Source: Aminicenans sp964648465
GTDB taxonomy: Bacteria; Acidobacteriota; Aminicenantia; Aminicenantales; Aminicenantaceae
Direction of reading: 5' to 3'
Length of the DNA: 64,000 nt
NCBI GenBank assembly: GCA_964648465.1
Contig: CAZYMU010000011.1
Coordinates: 1-64,000 of the forward strand
Below the pieces are notes generated by a model, which saw nothing but the letters and a program-made list of their open reading frames with translations, was not told the DNA's origin and did no database searches. Positions 44,207 to 52,348 of the stretch are shown piece after piece (within the stretch, counting starts at the first letter, position 1; the number at the start of each line of letters is the position of its first letter). The position numbers and the translations under genes are program-made.

Positions 44207-44305
44207 TTAAGAAATATTTAGATTAAGGCAGTATAATGAGGATTCAAAGTTGTGGAATCAAGAGATAGAAGTAGAATATGTCATCAATAGAAGTATCAGG
44301 CCTTA
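44207..44305. repeat. Dispersed repeat R2, copy 2 (99 nt)
   Basis: Equal in length to copy 1 at 41041-41139. It lies upstream of the unit 2 ATPase start. The following 155 nt (44306-44460) are AT-rich with an imperfect repeat of ATATGCATTTTGT/ATATACATTTTGT and no gene. Confidence 0.85.
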
Positions 44306-44460
44306 CGCGTTTTTACATATATCCTAATAAGAATAATGGTCGTTTAATTCCTTCAATTTTATTCGAATGAGATATCCCTTTAAAAAGCACGATTAATATA
44401 TGCATTTTGTCAAATGATTGAACGAAATGATATACATTTTGTAAAACAATTAATCAAATT

Positions 44461-44527
44461 GTAAATTTGAAGCTTGGCTGGACTAACTTTTTGAGTTCCC
44501 AGAAGATGATCTCAAAATTCCCCTCAT
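44461..44527. repeat. Dispersed repeat R1, copy E (left end only)
   Basis: The first 67 nt of R1 are present, from GTAAATTTGAAGCTTGGCTG to TTCCCCTCATT. The sequence then changes directly to the 3' end of a purL gene. The left boundary agrees with the other copies. Confidence 0.8.
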
Positions 44528-44529
44528 TG

Positions 44530-44604
44530 ATAATAAGGCTGCCACTTTCAAATCTTCATGATGCATGGGGAAGGGCACTGGAAAAGAGTTTAAAAGAGGG
44601 ATAA
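44530..44604 (+). pseudogene. purL: purL 3' end remnant
   Basis: The frame reads IIRLPLSNLHDAWGRALEKS and ends TAA at 44602. This is the ending of phosphoribosylformylglycinamidine synthase (PurL), with the conserved Leu-xxAW-xxALxxxL helix. It lies 4 bp before the purF start, the usual purL-purF order, so a pur operon once stood here. Everything upstream has been replaced by R1. Confidence 0.55.
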
Positions 44605-44608
44605 GAAT

Positions 44609-45344
44609 ATGTGTGGAATCTTCGGTGTATTTGGATATAAAGAAGCTGCCTCAATAACATACCTGGGACTTTATGCGCTCCAGCACAGAGGTGAAGAGAG
44701 TGCCGGTATAGTCGCATACGACGGTAAAAGGATACGAAGGCATCTTGGCATGGGTTTAGTCAGCGATGTGTTTGATGAGAGCTTGATTCGTTCACTACAT
44801 GGAGATATTGCTGTAGGACATGTACGTTACTCTACATCAGGTTTAAGTACGTTAGATAATATCCAGATCTTCCTGGTGAAGTATAAAGGAACATACATAG
44901 CAATAGCCCACAACAGGAATTTGACCAATGTGGCGCAACTTCGCAATGCTATGGAAGAGGAGGGTGCTATATTTCAGGCTACAACAGATTCCGAGATTAT
45001 TGCACATCTGCTTGCCCATTCTGATGGCGATGATTATGAGGCTAAGGTCTTGAAATCACTATCTCGATTAGAAGGTTCTTATGCCCTTGAGGGTAAGTTG
45101 CCCGCCTCTTATCTTCCCGTGTTTCTATGGTATTGATTTTTCGACTAAGAAGGAACTGATTGCATCGAATCATTCAGTAAAATGGATTAGAGATTTTATC
45201 GGATTGGACAGCCTGGAGTATCTGAGCCTTAAAGGTATGCTTAAGGCAATGTTTTTGCCTGAAAAAGAGTTCTGCACGGCATGTTTTTCTGGGCAGTACC
45301 CAACAAAACTTCCTAAAAAATTCTCGAAGAATATGTTAGGATGA
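44609..45344 (+). pseudogene. purF: Amidophosphoribosyltransferase, deleted and frameshifted
   Basis: The first frame gives the glutaminase domain with nucleophile Cys2 (MCGIFGVFGY) and ALQHRGEESAGI, VGHVRYSTSG, to EGSYAL. It then runs out of frame to a stop at 45136. The second frame (about 45087-45344) supplies the C-terminal end: VSCPPLIFPCFYGIDFSTKK, ELIASNHS, DSLEYLSLKG, FCTACFSGQYP. About 230 residues with the phosphoribosyl-transfer PRPP site are missing and the parts are out of frame. It cannot make PRPP-dependent enzyme. A truncated 175-aa glutaminase might still be translated. Confidence 0.88.
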
Positions 45345-45372
45345 ATTATTCATAACATGAATAATTCTTTTT
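45343..45372. terminator. Bidirectional terminator between purF remnant and pyrG
   Basis: GAATTATTCAT (45343-45353) and ATGAATAATTC (45357-45367) form a perfect 11-bp stem with a 3-nt loop AAC, followed by TTTTT. It serves the convergent purF remnant and pyrG. Confidence 0.7.
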
Positions 45373-47090
45373 CACTTATAACAAGCCTTTATAAATCCAT
45401 AAAATAATGGGGCGGGATTTCCAAGTCTTGATTTAAATTCAGGATGACTCTGTGTGGCAATAAAATATTTATGCTCAGGCAGCTCGATAAATTCCATTAA
45501 TTTCTCTCCGTCTTCTCTGATATGATAACCTGAAAATACAATCCCTTTTTCCTTAATTTTATCAATAAATTCTGGATTGACTTCATATCTATGCCTGTGC
45601 CTCTCTAATATAATTGTCTTATCATCTTCGAGCCTGCCCAGTCTAAATGATTGTTCTTTATTCTTCTTTAATTTATCTAATCTCTCTGAATCTTCTTTTA
45701 CTCTGCCAGTCTCTCTGTATAACTTCAGAACTCTTGAATTTTTTTCTAACATTGCTGCATAAGCCCCAAGGCGCATGGTGCCCCCATATTTACTTTCCTC
45801 AATAAACTTTTTCTGTGAAGGAAGAATATCAATGACCGGAAACTCAGTGCCCTTATTGACTTCTGTTGTATGGGCCTTTTTCATTCCACAAACGTTTCTT
45901 GCAAATTCAACCACTGCCAGCTGCAAACCGAAACACAAGCCGAGAAATGGAATATTATTTTCTCTGGCAAACTCAATTGCTTTAATTTTTCCTTCGACAC
46001 CAGAAGTCCCAAATCCGCCTGGAACAATAATACCAGAATAGTCTTTTAATGTTTCAAGTTCTTTAGAATCTTTCTCAAATTTCTTCGCATCAATCCATTC
46101 GATTTCAACACCTAAATTAAATATAACACCTGCGTGCTTTAATGCTTCATTCACAGAAAGATAAGAATCTGTAAGCTGGAAATCTCCAATATCAACATAT
46201 TTTCCAACCATGGCGACTCTAATTTTTTTATTAGGATTTACAGTCCTTTCAACATAATTGCTCCATTCTGTGAGGTCGCTATCTTGTTTTGGCTCTATAT
46301 GAAATTCTTTTAAAATTTTCAGACCAAACTGCTCTTTCTCCAGATCAAGGGGGATTCTGTATACAGTATCAATATCGGGTTCTGAAATAACATGATCTAG
46401 GCCAATATTTGCATATGTTTCTATCTTTTTTTTTCTAACATCATCAAGTGCAGCCTTTGACCTACAGATAATAAAATCAGGAAAGATTCCATTTTCAGAT
46501 AGCATCCTTATAGCTTGCTGTGTTGGTTTGGTTTTCATTTCTTCTATATGTGAGGGGACAGGTAAATATGTTACTAAAACATAGATTATGTTTCTCTCTC
46601 CAATCTCTCTTTCAAGGCTTTTTACAGCAAAGAGAAAAGGAATATTCTCAAAGTCCCCGATAGTTCCGCCAATTTCAACCAAACAAAAATCAAAACCTTG
46701 AGAAACTGTAACTATTCTGTGCTTAATCTCATCGGTTATATGAGGAATAAGCTGAACTGTTTTACCTAAATATTCACCTTTTCTTTCTCTGTCAATAACA
46801 GTTTTATAGATCTGACCTGTTGTTAAGTTATTCTTTCTCTGGATGTCAATATTAAGAAATCTTTCATAGGTTCCTAAATCTTGGTCAATCTCTCCTCCAT
46901 CATCAGTTACCCATACTTCACCATGTTCTGTAGGTCTTAACGTTCCTGCATCATAATTGATGTAAGGATCGATCTTGATAAAGGTTACTTTATAGCCGTA
47001 TTCCTTTAGAATCTTCCCGATAGAAGCTGTTGTAACACCTTTCCCCACTCCGGAAATAACGCCGCCTGCTATAACAATAAATTTACTCAT
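45372..47090 (-). CDS. pyrG: CTP synthase
   Basis: PyrG aminates UTP to CTP using glutamine and ATP. The N-terminal synthetase domain has GGVISGVGKGVTTASIGK and the UTP site; the C-terminal class I amidotransferase has nucleophile Cys in FLGLCFGLQLAVVEFAR, plus HPEF for His-Glu. ATG 47090 is chosen because MSKFIVIAGG is the family N-terminus; a TTG 12 codons upstream is less likely. At 572 aa it is longer than usual (about 540): a Lys/Glu-rich insert of about 35 residues (RETGRVKEDSERLDKLKKNK region) precedes ERHRHRYEVN. The ribosome site is weak. Confidence 0.93.
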   Translation of the reverse strand: MSKFIVIAGGVISGVGKGVTTASIGKILKEYGYKVTFIKIDPYINYDAGTLRPTEHGEVWVTDDGGEIDQDLGTYERFLNIDIQRKNNLTTGQIYKTVIDRERKGEYLGKTVQLIPHITDEIKHRIVTVSQGFDFCLVEIGGTIGDFENIPFLFAVKSLEREIGERNIIYVLVTYLPVPSHIEEMKTKPTQQAIRMLSENGIFPDFIICRSKAALDDVRKKKIETYANIGLDHVISEPDIDTVYRIPLDLEKEQFGLKILKEFHIEPKQDSDLTEWSNYVERTVNPNKKIRVAMVGKYVDIGDFQLTDSYLSVNEALKHAGVIFNLGVEIEWIDAKKFEKDSKELETLKDYSGIIVPGGFGTSGVEGKIKAIEFARENNIPFLGLCFGLQLAVVEFARNVCGMKKAHTTEVNKGTEFPVIDILPSQKKFIEESKYGGTMRLGAYAAMLEKNSRVLKLYRETGRVKEDSERLDKLKKNKEQSFRLGRLEDDKTIILERHRHRYEVNPEFIDKIKEKGIVFSGYHIREDGEKLMEFIELPEHKYFIATQSHPEFKSRLGNPAPLFYGFIKACYK

Positions 47091-47388
47091 CGGTGCAACT
47101 AATTTATAATTTTTATTAATAAACAATTTACTTTAAGCAGCATATATTTGTCAACGATTGGATGCAGTAATTCGAGTATAGGTCATCGCAAGAATTGATA
47201 GCTAAGTAGGAAAAAAGAAGAAAAAAAGTAGATAAATTTGAGTCAAAATCAGATAGAGCGAATCTGCGTTTCAGAGAATTCATAGAGGATTTACTTAAGA
47301 AATAGAGGAGTGTATTTGTATATGAAATTCTGTTACAATATTTGTGAGCATTTGACTATAAACTTTTAAATTAAAAGTGAGGTGAGAT

Positions 47389-49482
47389 ATGAAAGGGAGA
47401 GATTATCTACGTAAGGGATTAGTAACCGTAGTTAGTTTATTTATTCTTAACCTGTGTGTTGGAGTTTTTCCTTCCTTGGCAGATGAAGGTATGTGGACAT
47501 TTGATAATCCACCCATCAAACAGCTTCATGAGCGCTACGGCTTCACGCCTACAAAGGAATGGCTGGATCACGTACGTCTGTCCAGTGTCCGTTTCATGGA
47601 TGGGGGTTCTGGTTCTTTTGTCAGTCCCAATGGGCTGGTGATGACCAATCATCATGTTGGAGTTGGGCAATTGCAGAAGATTTCCACTTCTGAGAGAGAC
47701 TATGTTACGACAGGCTTTTACGCAAAAACTCAAATAGAAGAACTAAAATGCCCGGATCTAGAAGTAAACGTTCTCATTTCTGTAGAAGATGTAACAGTGC
47801 AGGTAAAAGCAGCAGTCAAAAAGGGCATGAATGAAGAAAAGGCTTTGAAAGCCCGGAAGGCCGCTATAGCAAAGATCGAGAAAGAAAGTTTAGAAAAAAC
47901 AGGACTCCGATCTAATGTAATTAATCTATACCATGGCGGTGAGTACTGGCTGTATTGTTACAAGAAATACACCGATTTGCGTATGGTTTTTGCTCCTGAA
48001 AGACAGGCAGCTTATTTTGGTGGTGACTTCGACAATTTTACTTACCCACGCTACGACCTTGATGTAACTTTCTTCAGGGTTTATGAGAATGGCAAGCCCG
48101 TTAATTCCAATCACTATCTCAAGTGGAATGCAGAAGGAGCAAAAAAAGATGAACTTGTATTTGTTTCTGGGAATCCCGGTTCATCTGATCGTCTTTTTCC
48201 TTACTCTCAATTGGAATATCTGCGTGATTTTCAGTATCCACTCATATTGAAATACATCAAAAAACGAATTGAAATTCTACACGAGTATGAAAAAAAAGGG
48301 CCGGAACAGCAGAGAAGAGCTTTGATATCCATATTCGGTTTAGAGAATGCCAAGAAAGCGATGTCCGGGGAATACCAGGGGCTGCTTGATAAGAAATTGA
48401 TGGAAAAACAGAAGAAAGATGAAGAAGCCTTCCGCAAACTTGTGGCTAGCAATCCAGACTTAGAAAAGGAGTATGGAGATGGATGGGACACAATTGCTAA
48501 GGTAATTCAGAAACAGGAACAAGTGGCTAAAGAACGTTTTTACGGTCGTATCAGCGGTTCACGTCTGGCAGGAATTGCTTCGACAATCGTCTTTTACGTT
48601 ATAGAGATCGAAAAACCGGATTCAGAGCGGCTTGACGGGTATCACGACTCTGGCCTTGATGGTTTGAGATTTCGTCTGTTTTCTCCAGCGCCCATTTATC
48701 TTGATATGGAGGAGGCTAACCTGGCAGGCACATTACAGTTGTCGTTGGAAGAATTGGGTTCGGATAATCCTTTCATTAAAATGGTGTTGAACGGTCGTTC
48801 TCCAGAAGATGTAGCTAAAGAATTAATTCAAGGGACTAAACTCACAGATGTAAGTTTTCGTAAATCTTTGATAAAGGGCGGCAAAAAAGCAGTGAAAGAA
48901 TGCAGCGATCCTTTCATTGTTTTAGCTAATAAACTCGAACCCATGATAAGAAAAGATATAGAATGGAGTAAGAAGAACATCGAGAGCGTTTTTACCCCTG
49001 CTGCCGAGAAAATTGCCAAGGCACGCTTTGCTGTTTACGGAAAAGATGTTTACCCTGACGCAACTTTTACCTTGCGGTTATCTTACGGAGCTGTCAAAGA
49101 ATACTCGATGAACGGGACAAAAGCTCCCTGTAAAACGACATTGTACGGTTTATTTGATCGTGCCTTGAGTTTTAATAGGGAAAGGGACTACGATTTACCC
49201 GACCGTTTCTGGGAACGAAAAGACAAATTGGATCTCTCAACTCCTGTAAATTTTGTTTCTACCTGCGATATTATAGGTGGAAATTCAGGGTCACCGGTCA
49301 TCAATAAAAAAGCTGAAGTGATAGGCTTGATTTTTGACGGCAATATAGAAAGCCTTCCGGGACGGTTCGTGTATGATGAGACAAAAAATCGTGCGGTTGC
49401 CGTTCATACTGGTTATATCACAGAGGCATTACGCAAACTCTACGATGCAGATACTATAGTTAATGAGCTTGAAGGAAGATAA
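47389..49482 (+). CDS. Secreted S46 dipeptidyl-peptidase (DPP7/DPP11 family)
   Basis: This 697-aa protein has a signal peptide (residues 1-31). Its chymotrypsin-like double barrel has catalytic His89 (TNHHVG), an Asp in the YPRYDLDVTFFRVY block, and Ser in GGNSGSPV. A helical cap domain lies between. It removes dipeptides from the N-terminus of oligopeptides in the periplasm. Eighteen residues after the Ser lies Gly (FDGN). That position is Arg in acidic-specific DPP11 and Gly in DPP7, so broad or hydrophobic P1 preference is expected. A GAGGTGAG site precedes ATG. It complements the S9 peptidase for peptide feeding. Confidence 0.9.
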   Translation: MKGRDYLRKGLVTVVSLFILNLCVGVFPSLADEGMWTFDNPPIKQLHERYGFTPTKEWLDHVRLSSVRFMDGGSGSFVSPNGLVMTNHHVGVGQLQKISTSERDYVTTGFYAKTQIEELKCPDLEVNVLISVEDVTVQVKAAVKKGMNEEKALKARKAAIAKIEKESLEKTGLRSNVINLYHGGEYWLYCYKKYTDLRMVFAPERQAAYFGGDFDNFTYPRYDLDVTFFRVYENGKPVNSNHYLKWNAEGAKKDELVFVSGNPGSSDRLFPYSQLEYLRDFQYPLILKYIKKRIEILHEYEKKGPEQQRRALISIFGLENAKKAMSGEYQGLLDKKLMEKQKKDEEAFRKLVASNPDLEKEYGDGWDTIAKVIQKQEQVAKERFYGRISGSRLAGIASTIVFYVIEIEKPDSERLDGYHDSGLDGLRFRLFSPAPIYLDMEEANLAGTLQLSLEELGSDNPFIKMVLNGRSPEDVAKELIQGTKLTDVSFRKSLIKGGKKAVKECSDPFIVLANKLEPMIRKDIEWSKKNIESVFTPAAEKIAKARFAVYGKDVYPDATFTLRLSYGAVKEYSMNGTKAPCKTTLYGLFDRALSFNRERDYDLPDRFWERKDKLDLSTPVNFVSTCDIIGGNSGSPVINKKAEVIGLIFDGNIESLPGRFVYDETKNRAVAVHTGYITEALRKLYDADTIVNELEGR

Positions 49483-49505
49483 GCTCTTGCTCCCAACATT
49501 ATTTA

Positions 49506-49535
49506 TGAATAATCCAGGTGGACGTGGGTTATTCA
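49506..49535. repeat. REP-like hairpin
   Basis: TGAATAATCCA (49506-49516) pairs with TGGGTTATTCA (49525-49535), with one G-T pair, around the loop GGTGGACG. It lies between two convergent genes and may act as terminator. Related short sequences occur at 9343-9358 and 52173-52187. Confidence 0.5.
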
Positions 49536-49578
49536 CGAGCCAAGCTTGCCGCAGATGCAAGGCGCAGCACATGGTTAA

Positions 49579-50382
49579 TTAGTGTTTCTTTAATATTGCA
49601 ATTACAGAATAAACGATGGCTAAAATTGCAGCCAGTTGAACGAAATGTATCCGGTTGTTGAATATAAGATAAGAGCATAGAACAGGATAAATGATTGCAG
49701 CAGAATATTGAACAGGCCCCACCAGCATCATCACTCCCTTTTTGTAGGCCACTTGAAGGCTTATGAAGGCAGTGAGTGAAAAAAGCAAATATAAATACAG
49801 ATACGGTGAATAAAAGTAAGATGCAACATGAAATCCTCTTAAGGAAATAAGAACTTTCATTGTCACGATTATCATGCCTGTGGAAATCCCTGAAACAGCG
49901 GCATAAATAATAGTTTTTATTCTTTTTGAGATTGAATTAATAAAAACGGCGGCAAAAAGAAAAAACGGGAGTAACGCCATAATTGTTAATAATGAAATAT
50001 TGGCAGTCATTCCACTTTCTTGATTTTCATAAAGGTTTAGGAAAATTATGGAGATGAAAATCAAAGTCGAATAGATGAAATCCGAACTGTAGAGTTTTTC
50101 TTTAAGTACTGCATGAGAAAGAAATACCATGAAGACAACTCCCCATCCGGCCATGGATGATACAATATGAGGGCCCAAATAGCTGAGTGCAATTGTGTTT
50201 GGCACGATGTAAATATTTATCAGTAAAAATCCCGAGATCCACGAAAAAAGATTCCTATAATATGTTTTGTCTTTTTCTCCTTTATGCCCGATCCAGGCAA
50301 TCCCTTTTTTCATAAGGACAAAACCGGTGGAAAGCACGGTATAAGCCAAAATTGTCAGGAGTATACTAAAGCATCTTGTCAT
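49579..50382 (-). CDS. DMT-superfamily membrane transporter (EamA-like)
   Basis: This 267-aa protein has nine or ten helices in two five-helix repeats. The first repeat ends with the usual AVLKEKL motif after helix 4. The second repeat is more divergent, and helix 10 ends in AILKKH. No substrate can be proposed. It is monocistronic, convergent with the S46 peptidase gene, with a REP-like hairpin between them. The ribosome site before ATG is poor. Confidence 0.75.
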   Translation of the reverse strand: MTRCFSILLTILAYTVLSTGFVLMKKGIAWIGHKGEKDKTYYRNLFSWISGFLLINIYIVPNTIALSYLGPHIVSSMAGWGVVFMVFLSHAVLKEKLYSSDFIYSTLIFISIIFLNLYENQESGMTANISLLTIMALLPFFLFAAVFINSISKRIKTIIYAAVSGISTGMIIVTMKVLISLRGFHVASYFYSPYLYLYLLFSLTAFISLQVAYKKGVMMLVGPVQYSAAIIYPVLCSYLIFNNRIHFVQLAAILAIVYSVIAILKKH

Positions 50383-50503
50383 GGGTTTATTATTTCCTAA
50401 GCTGCTGACTCATGGCATGAAAACAGCACGCGTAGTTCAGTCCCGAAATCGAGTCGGGTAACTAAAAAATATTCTTTCTAGGTGGATATTCGATTAGCTC
50501 AAA

Positions 50504-51451
50504 CTACTTGAGTTCTGCCAGAGCTTTTGCAGCATCCGGATAATCAGGTTTCAGTTCCAGGGCTTTCTTGAAAGCTTCCTTTGCTTTGTCATTTAAGCCT
50601 TTTTTCTGGTAAGCTGCTCCAAGCTGATAATAGGACTCAGGAAAAGGCTCCTTATTACAAGCAAATTCAAGGTCTTTAATGGCACCATCAAGGTCTCCTC
50701 CAAATCCCGGAGGAGCCATTAAACGTCCCATACCGCGGCCGAAATGAGCCATAGCATTATCAGGGTCAAGTTTTAAGGCTTTCTCGTAAGCCTGCATGGC
50801 GCCCATCCCGTACTTCATCATGTTCATCGGATTTCCTTGAGCCATGCTGCCCATGATGTTGCCCTTCCAAGCATAAAGATCGGCATTATTGGGGTTTTTG
50901 GCAAGCACGGAGTCCGCCATTTCCAGGGCCTCTGAATATTTCTCTTCATCAAACAACTTTTTAATTTGTTCTAATGAATCATCTTCGGTAAGATTATTAG
51001 ACTTTCCCTCAGGTTTTACTGGAGGCGATGGCATGTTGGTGAATGAGGGAAACTTATCTCCCATTATCTGGGGGAGCATCTTAAAAAGAACTGGAAGCAT
51101 GTCCTGGAGGAAGGAAGTTTTCTTCTCTTCTAAAGGGAAAAGTTCAACTCTTACATTTTCTCCCTCGATAATCAAAATACCCAAAGGAATTGTCTTGGCT
51201 CCCATGCCTCCGCCGTATCCCATCATCATTCCTCCGGCTCCAAACCCGAAAGAAATTTTGGCAAAAGGGACAACGTAAGTATCTTCTGAGCGAATTGGTT
51301 TGCCGATTATTGAGTTTACTTTCAGGGTCGAGAGCATCTTATCAAGATGTGAAAAGGATTCTTCAAGCGGGGATTTGGATTTAGACCAGACTAAACTTGA
51401 TGAGAGTAAAAGCACTGCCAATGAAATTGTAAAAAAGTATTTTGTCTTCAT
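50504..51451 (-). CDS. Exported GerW/YtfJ-domain protein with TPR repeats
   Basis: This 315-aa protein has a signal peptide (MKTKYFF start). A YtfJ/GerW-type domain follows at about residues 27-125: IIGKPI...VVPFAKISFGFGAGG, the Gly-rich loop, PLGILIIEGENVRVELFPL. Three or four TPR repeats follow (about 165-315; YAWKGNIMGSMAQGN, KALKLDPDNAMAHFGRG, KALELKPDYPDAAKALAEL). The start at 51451 has AGGAGG 5 nt upstream; a longer frame to 51625 overlaps the preceding gene and has no ribosome site. YtfJ in Bacillus is a spore protein, but similar domains occur widely in non-sporulating bacteria; the role here is unknown. It is co-transcribed with the gene 10 bp upstream. Confidence 0.8.
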   Translation of the reverse strand: MKTKYFFTISLAVLLLSSSLVWSKSKSPLEESFSHLDKMLSTLKVNSIIGKPIRSEDTYVVPFAKISFGFGAGGMMMGYGGGMGAKTIPLGILIIEGENVRVELFPLEEKKTSFLQDMLPVLFKMLPQIMGDKFPSFTNMPSPPVKPEGKSNNLTEDDSLEQIKKLFDEEKYSEALEMADSVLAKNPNNADLYAWKGNIMGSMAQGNPMNMMKYGMGAMQAYEKALKLDPDNAMAHFGRGMGRLMAPPGFGGDLDGAIKDLEFACNKEPFPESYYQLGAAYQKKGLNDKAKEAFKKALELKPDYPDAAKALAELK

Positions 51452-51461
51452 GGCATCCTCC

Positions 51462-51857
51462 TTATTTCCTCGGGACCTTTCCCACAGGTATGAATTTTGT
51501 CCCTGCCTTGCTGATGACAACAAATCCCAGGGGTTTGGCTTCTCCACCCATACCGAATCCGTAGCCTCCCATCTGCTTATGTTCACCTTGACTTGGGCCT
51601 CCGCCGCCTCCTCCATAGCCAACATCGATCATCATGATGGGGATGATTGTTACTTTGCCTACTTTTATAGGATCACCGACAACATGTTTCACATGAAGGT
51701 TATTGGGTAGGCGAGAAGTCATAGCCTTGAGAAGCATGGATACGGGAGATACTGTCACAGTCTGAGCTTTTGGTTTCTCTTTAGTGGGAGCTTGGCTGAA
51801 AGCCAGCGAAACGACCATTAAACCCATCGCTAAAAATACAAGCAGTCTTCCTCTCAA
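51462..51857 (-). CDS. Small exported GerW/YtfJ-like protein
   Basis: This 131-aa protein has a signal peptide (residues 1-21). The remainder is one YtfJ-like domain: HVVGDPIKVGKVTIIPIMMI, a Gly-rich loop (DVGYGGGGGG) and PLGFVVISKAGTKFIPVGK. The start is TTG at 51857, since AAGGAGG lies 7 nt before it and no ATG is available. It is the first gene of a two-gene operon with the TPR protein. Domain similarity suggests the pair arose by duplication and they may form a complex. Confidence 0.75.
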   Translation of the reverse strand: MRGRLLVFLAMGLMVVSLAFSQAPTKEKPKAQTVTVSPVSMLLKAMTSRLPNNLHVKHVVGDPIKVGKVTIIPIMMIDVGYGGGGGGPSQGEHKQMGGYGFGMGGEAKPLGFVVISKAGTKFIPVGKVPRK

Positions 51858-51932
51858 TTTAACACCTCCTTCTTAAATTTATAAATAAATTACACCTTTA
51901 ATGTTTATTACGAAAAAACTCATAAAAAGGTT

Positions 51933-51965
51933 TTTTGCATCACAATAATGATGAAAATGAATTTA
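51933..51965. repeat. 33-nt dispersed repeat, copy 1
   Basis: TTTTTGCATCACAATAATGA plus ATGAAAATGAATTTA recurs at 57413-57446 with few changes. It lies 76-108 nt upstream of the YtfJ operon start. The wider gap 51858-52061 holds only this repeat and AT-rich sequence. Confidence 0.5.
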
Positions 51966-52061
51966 AACATTTATAGTCAACAATAAGAATTTGATCCTTT
52001 TTATCTAAAATCAATCCCCGTTACAAGCTGTAACATTCACAATTACTAATATTATATAAAT

Positions 52062-52092
52062 ATTATAGCGAAGATTTGTAACTAATTAAAGA
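52062..52092 (-). promoter_or_regulatory. Conserved 31-nt promoter box of the YtfJ operon
   Basis: The 31-nt box, read on the minus strand, runs from TCTTTAATTAG to CTATAAT, giving a perfect TATAAT -10 element. The same 31 nt with one change lie at 56020-56050 upstream of the large CARDB gene, in the same orientation relative to its gene. Transcription would start near 52055. A -35 is weak, so an activator may bind the conserved upstream part. Confidence 0.5.
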
Positions 52093-52205
52093 TAAATGAG
52101 AATTTATCTTTAAAAGTATGTGCCCAGTGCTTCGTCACCACATTAATGTTAGGGTGAGGTGGGTCGGCTCGACTCGTGAATAATCCAGGATAATAGGAGG
52201 GTACA

Positions 52206-52343
52206 ATGAAAAATAAGATTATGGAATTTGTCATAGCATGTACTGTCACTCTGCGGGAATCCTCGCTGCGGGTTTGGCCACGGCTCTGGATCACAGCCGC
52301 CATTTCTGGCAAAAAATGCTGAACTGGGAAAGTACGAAGTGAG
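52206..52343 (+). CDS. Possible 45-aa protein
   Basis: ATG 52206 has AGGAGGG 5 nt upstream. The frame reads MKNKIMEFVIACTVTLREFL then AAGLATALDHSRHFWQKM, ending TGA at 52343, 5 bp before the convergent large gene ends. It is a plausible small helical protein, but I know no relative and it may be a chance frame behind a good ribosome site. A GTGAATAATCCA element related to the REP-like hairpin is just upstream (52173-52187). Confidence 0.35.
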
Positions 52344-52348
52344 GGAGG

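Noticed and set aside
35216..44527. R1 as a CRISPR or attC array
   Set aside because: Copies are about 70-217 nt, irregularly spaced by kilobases, without spacers or GTTRRRY palindromes.
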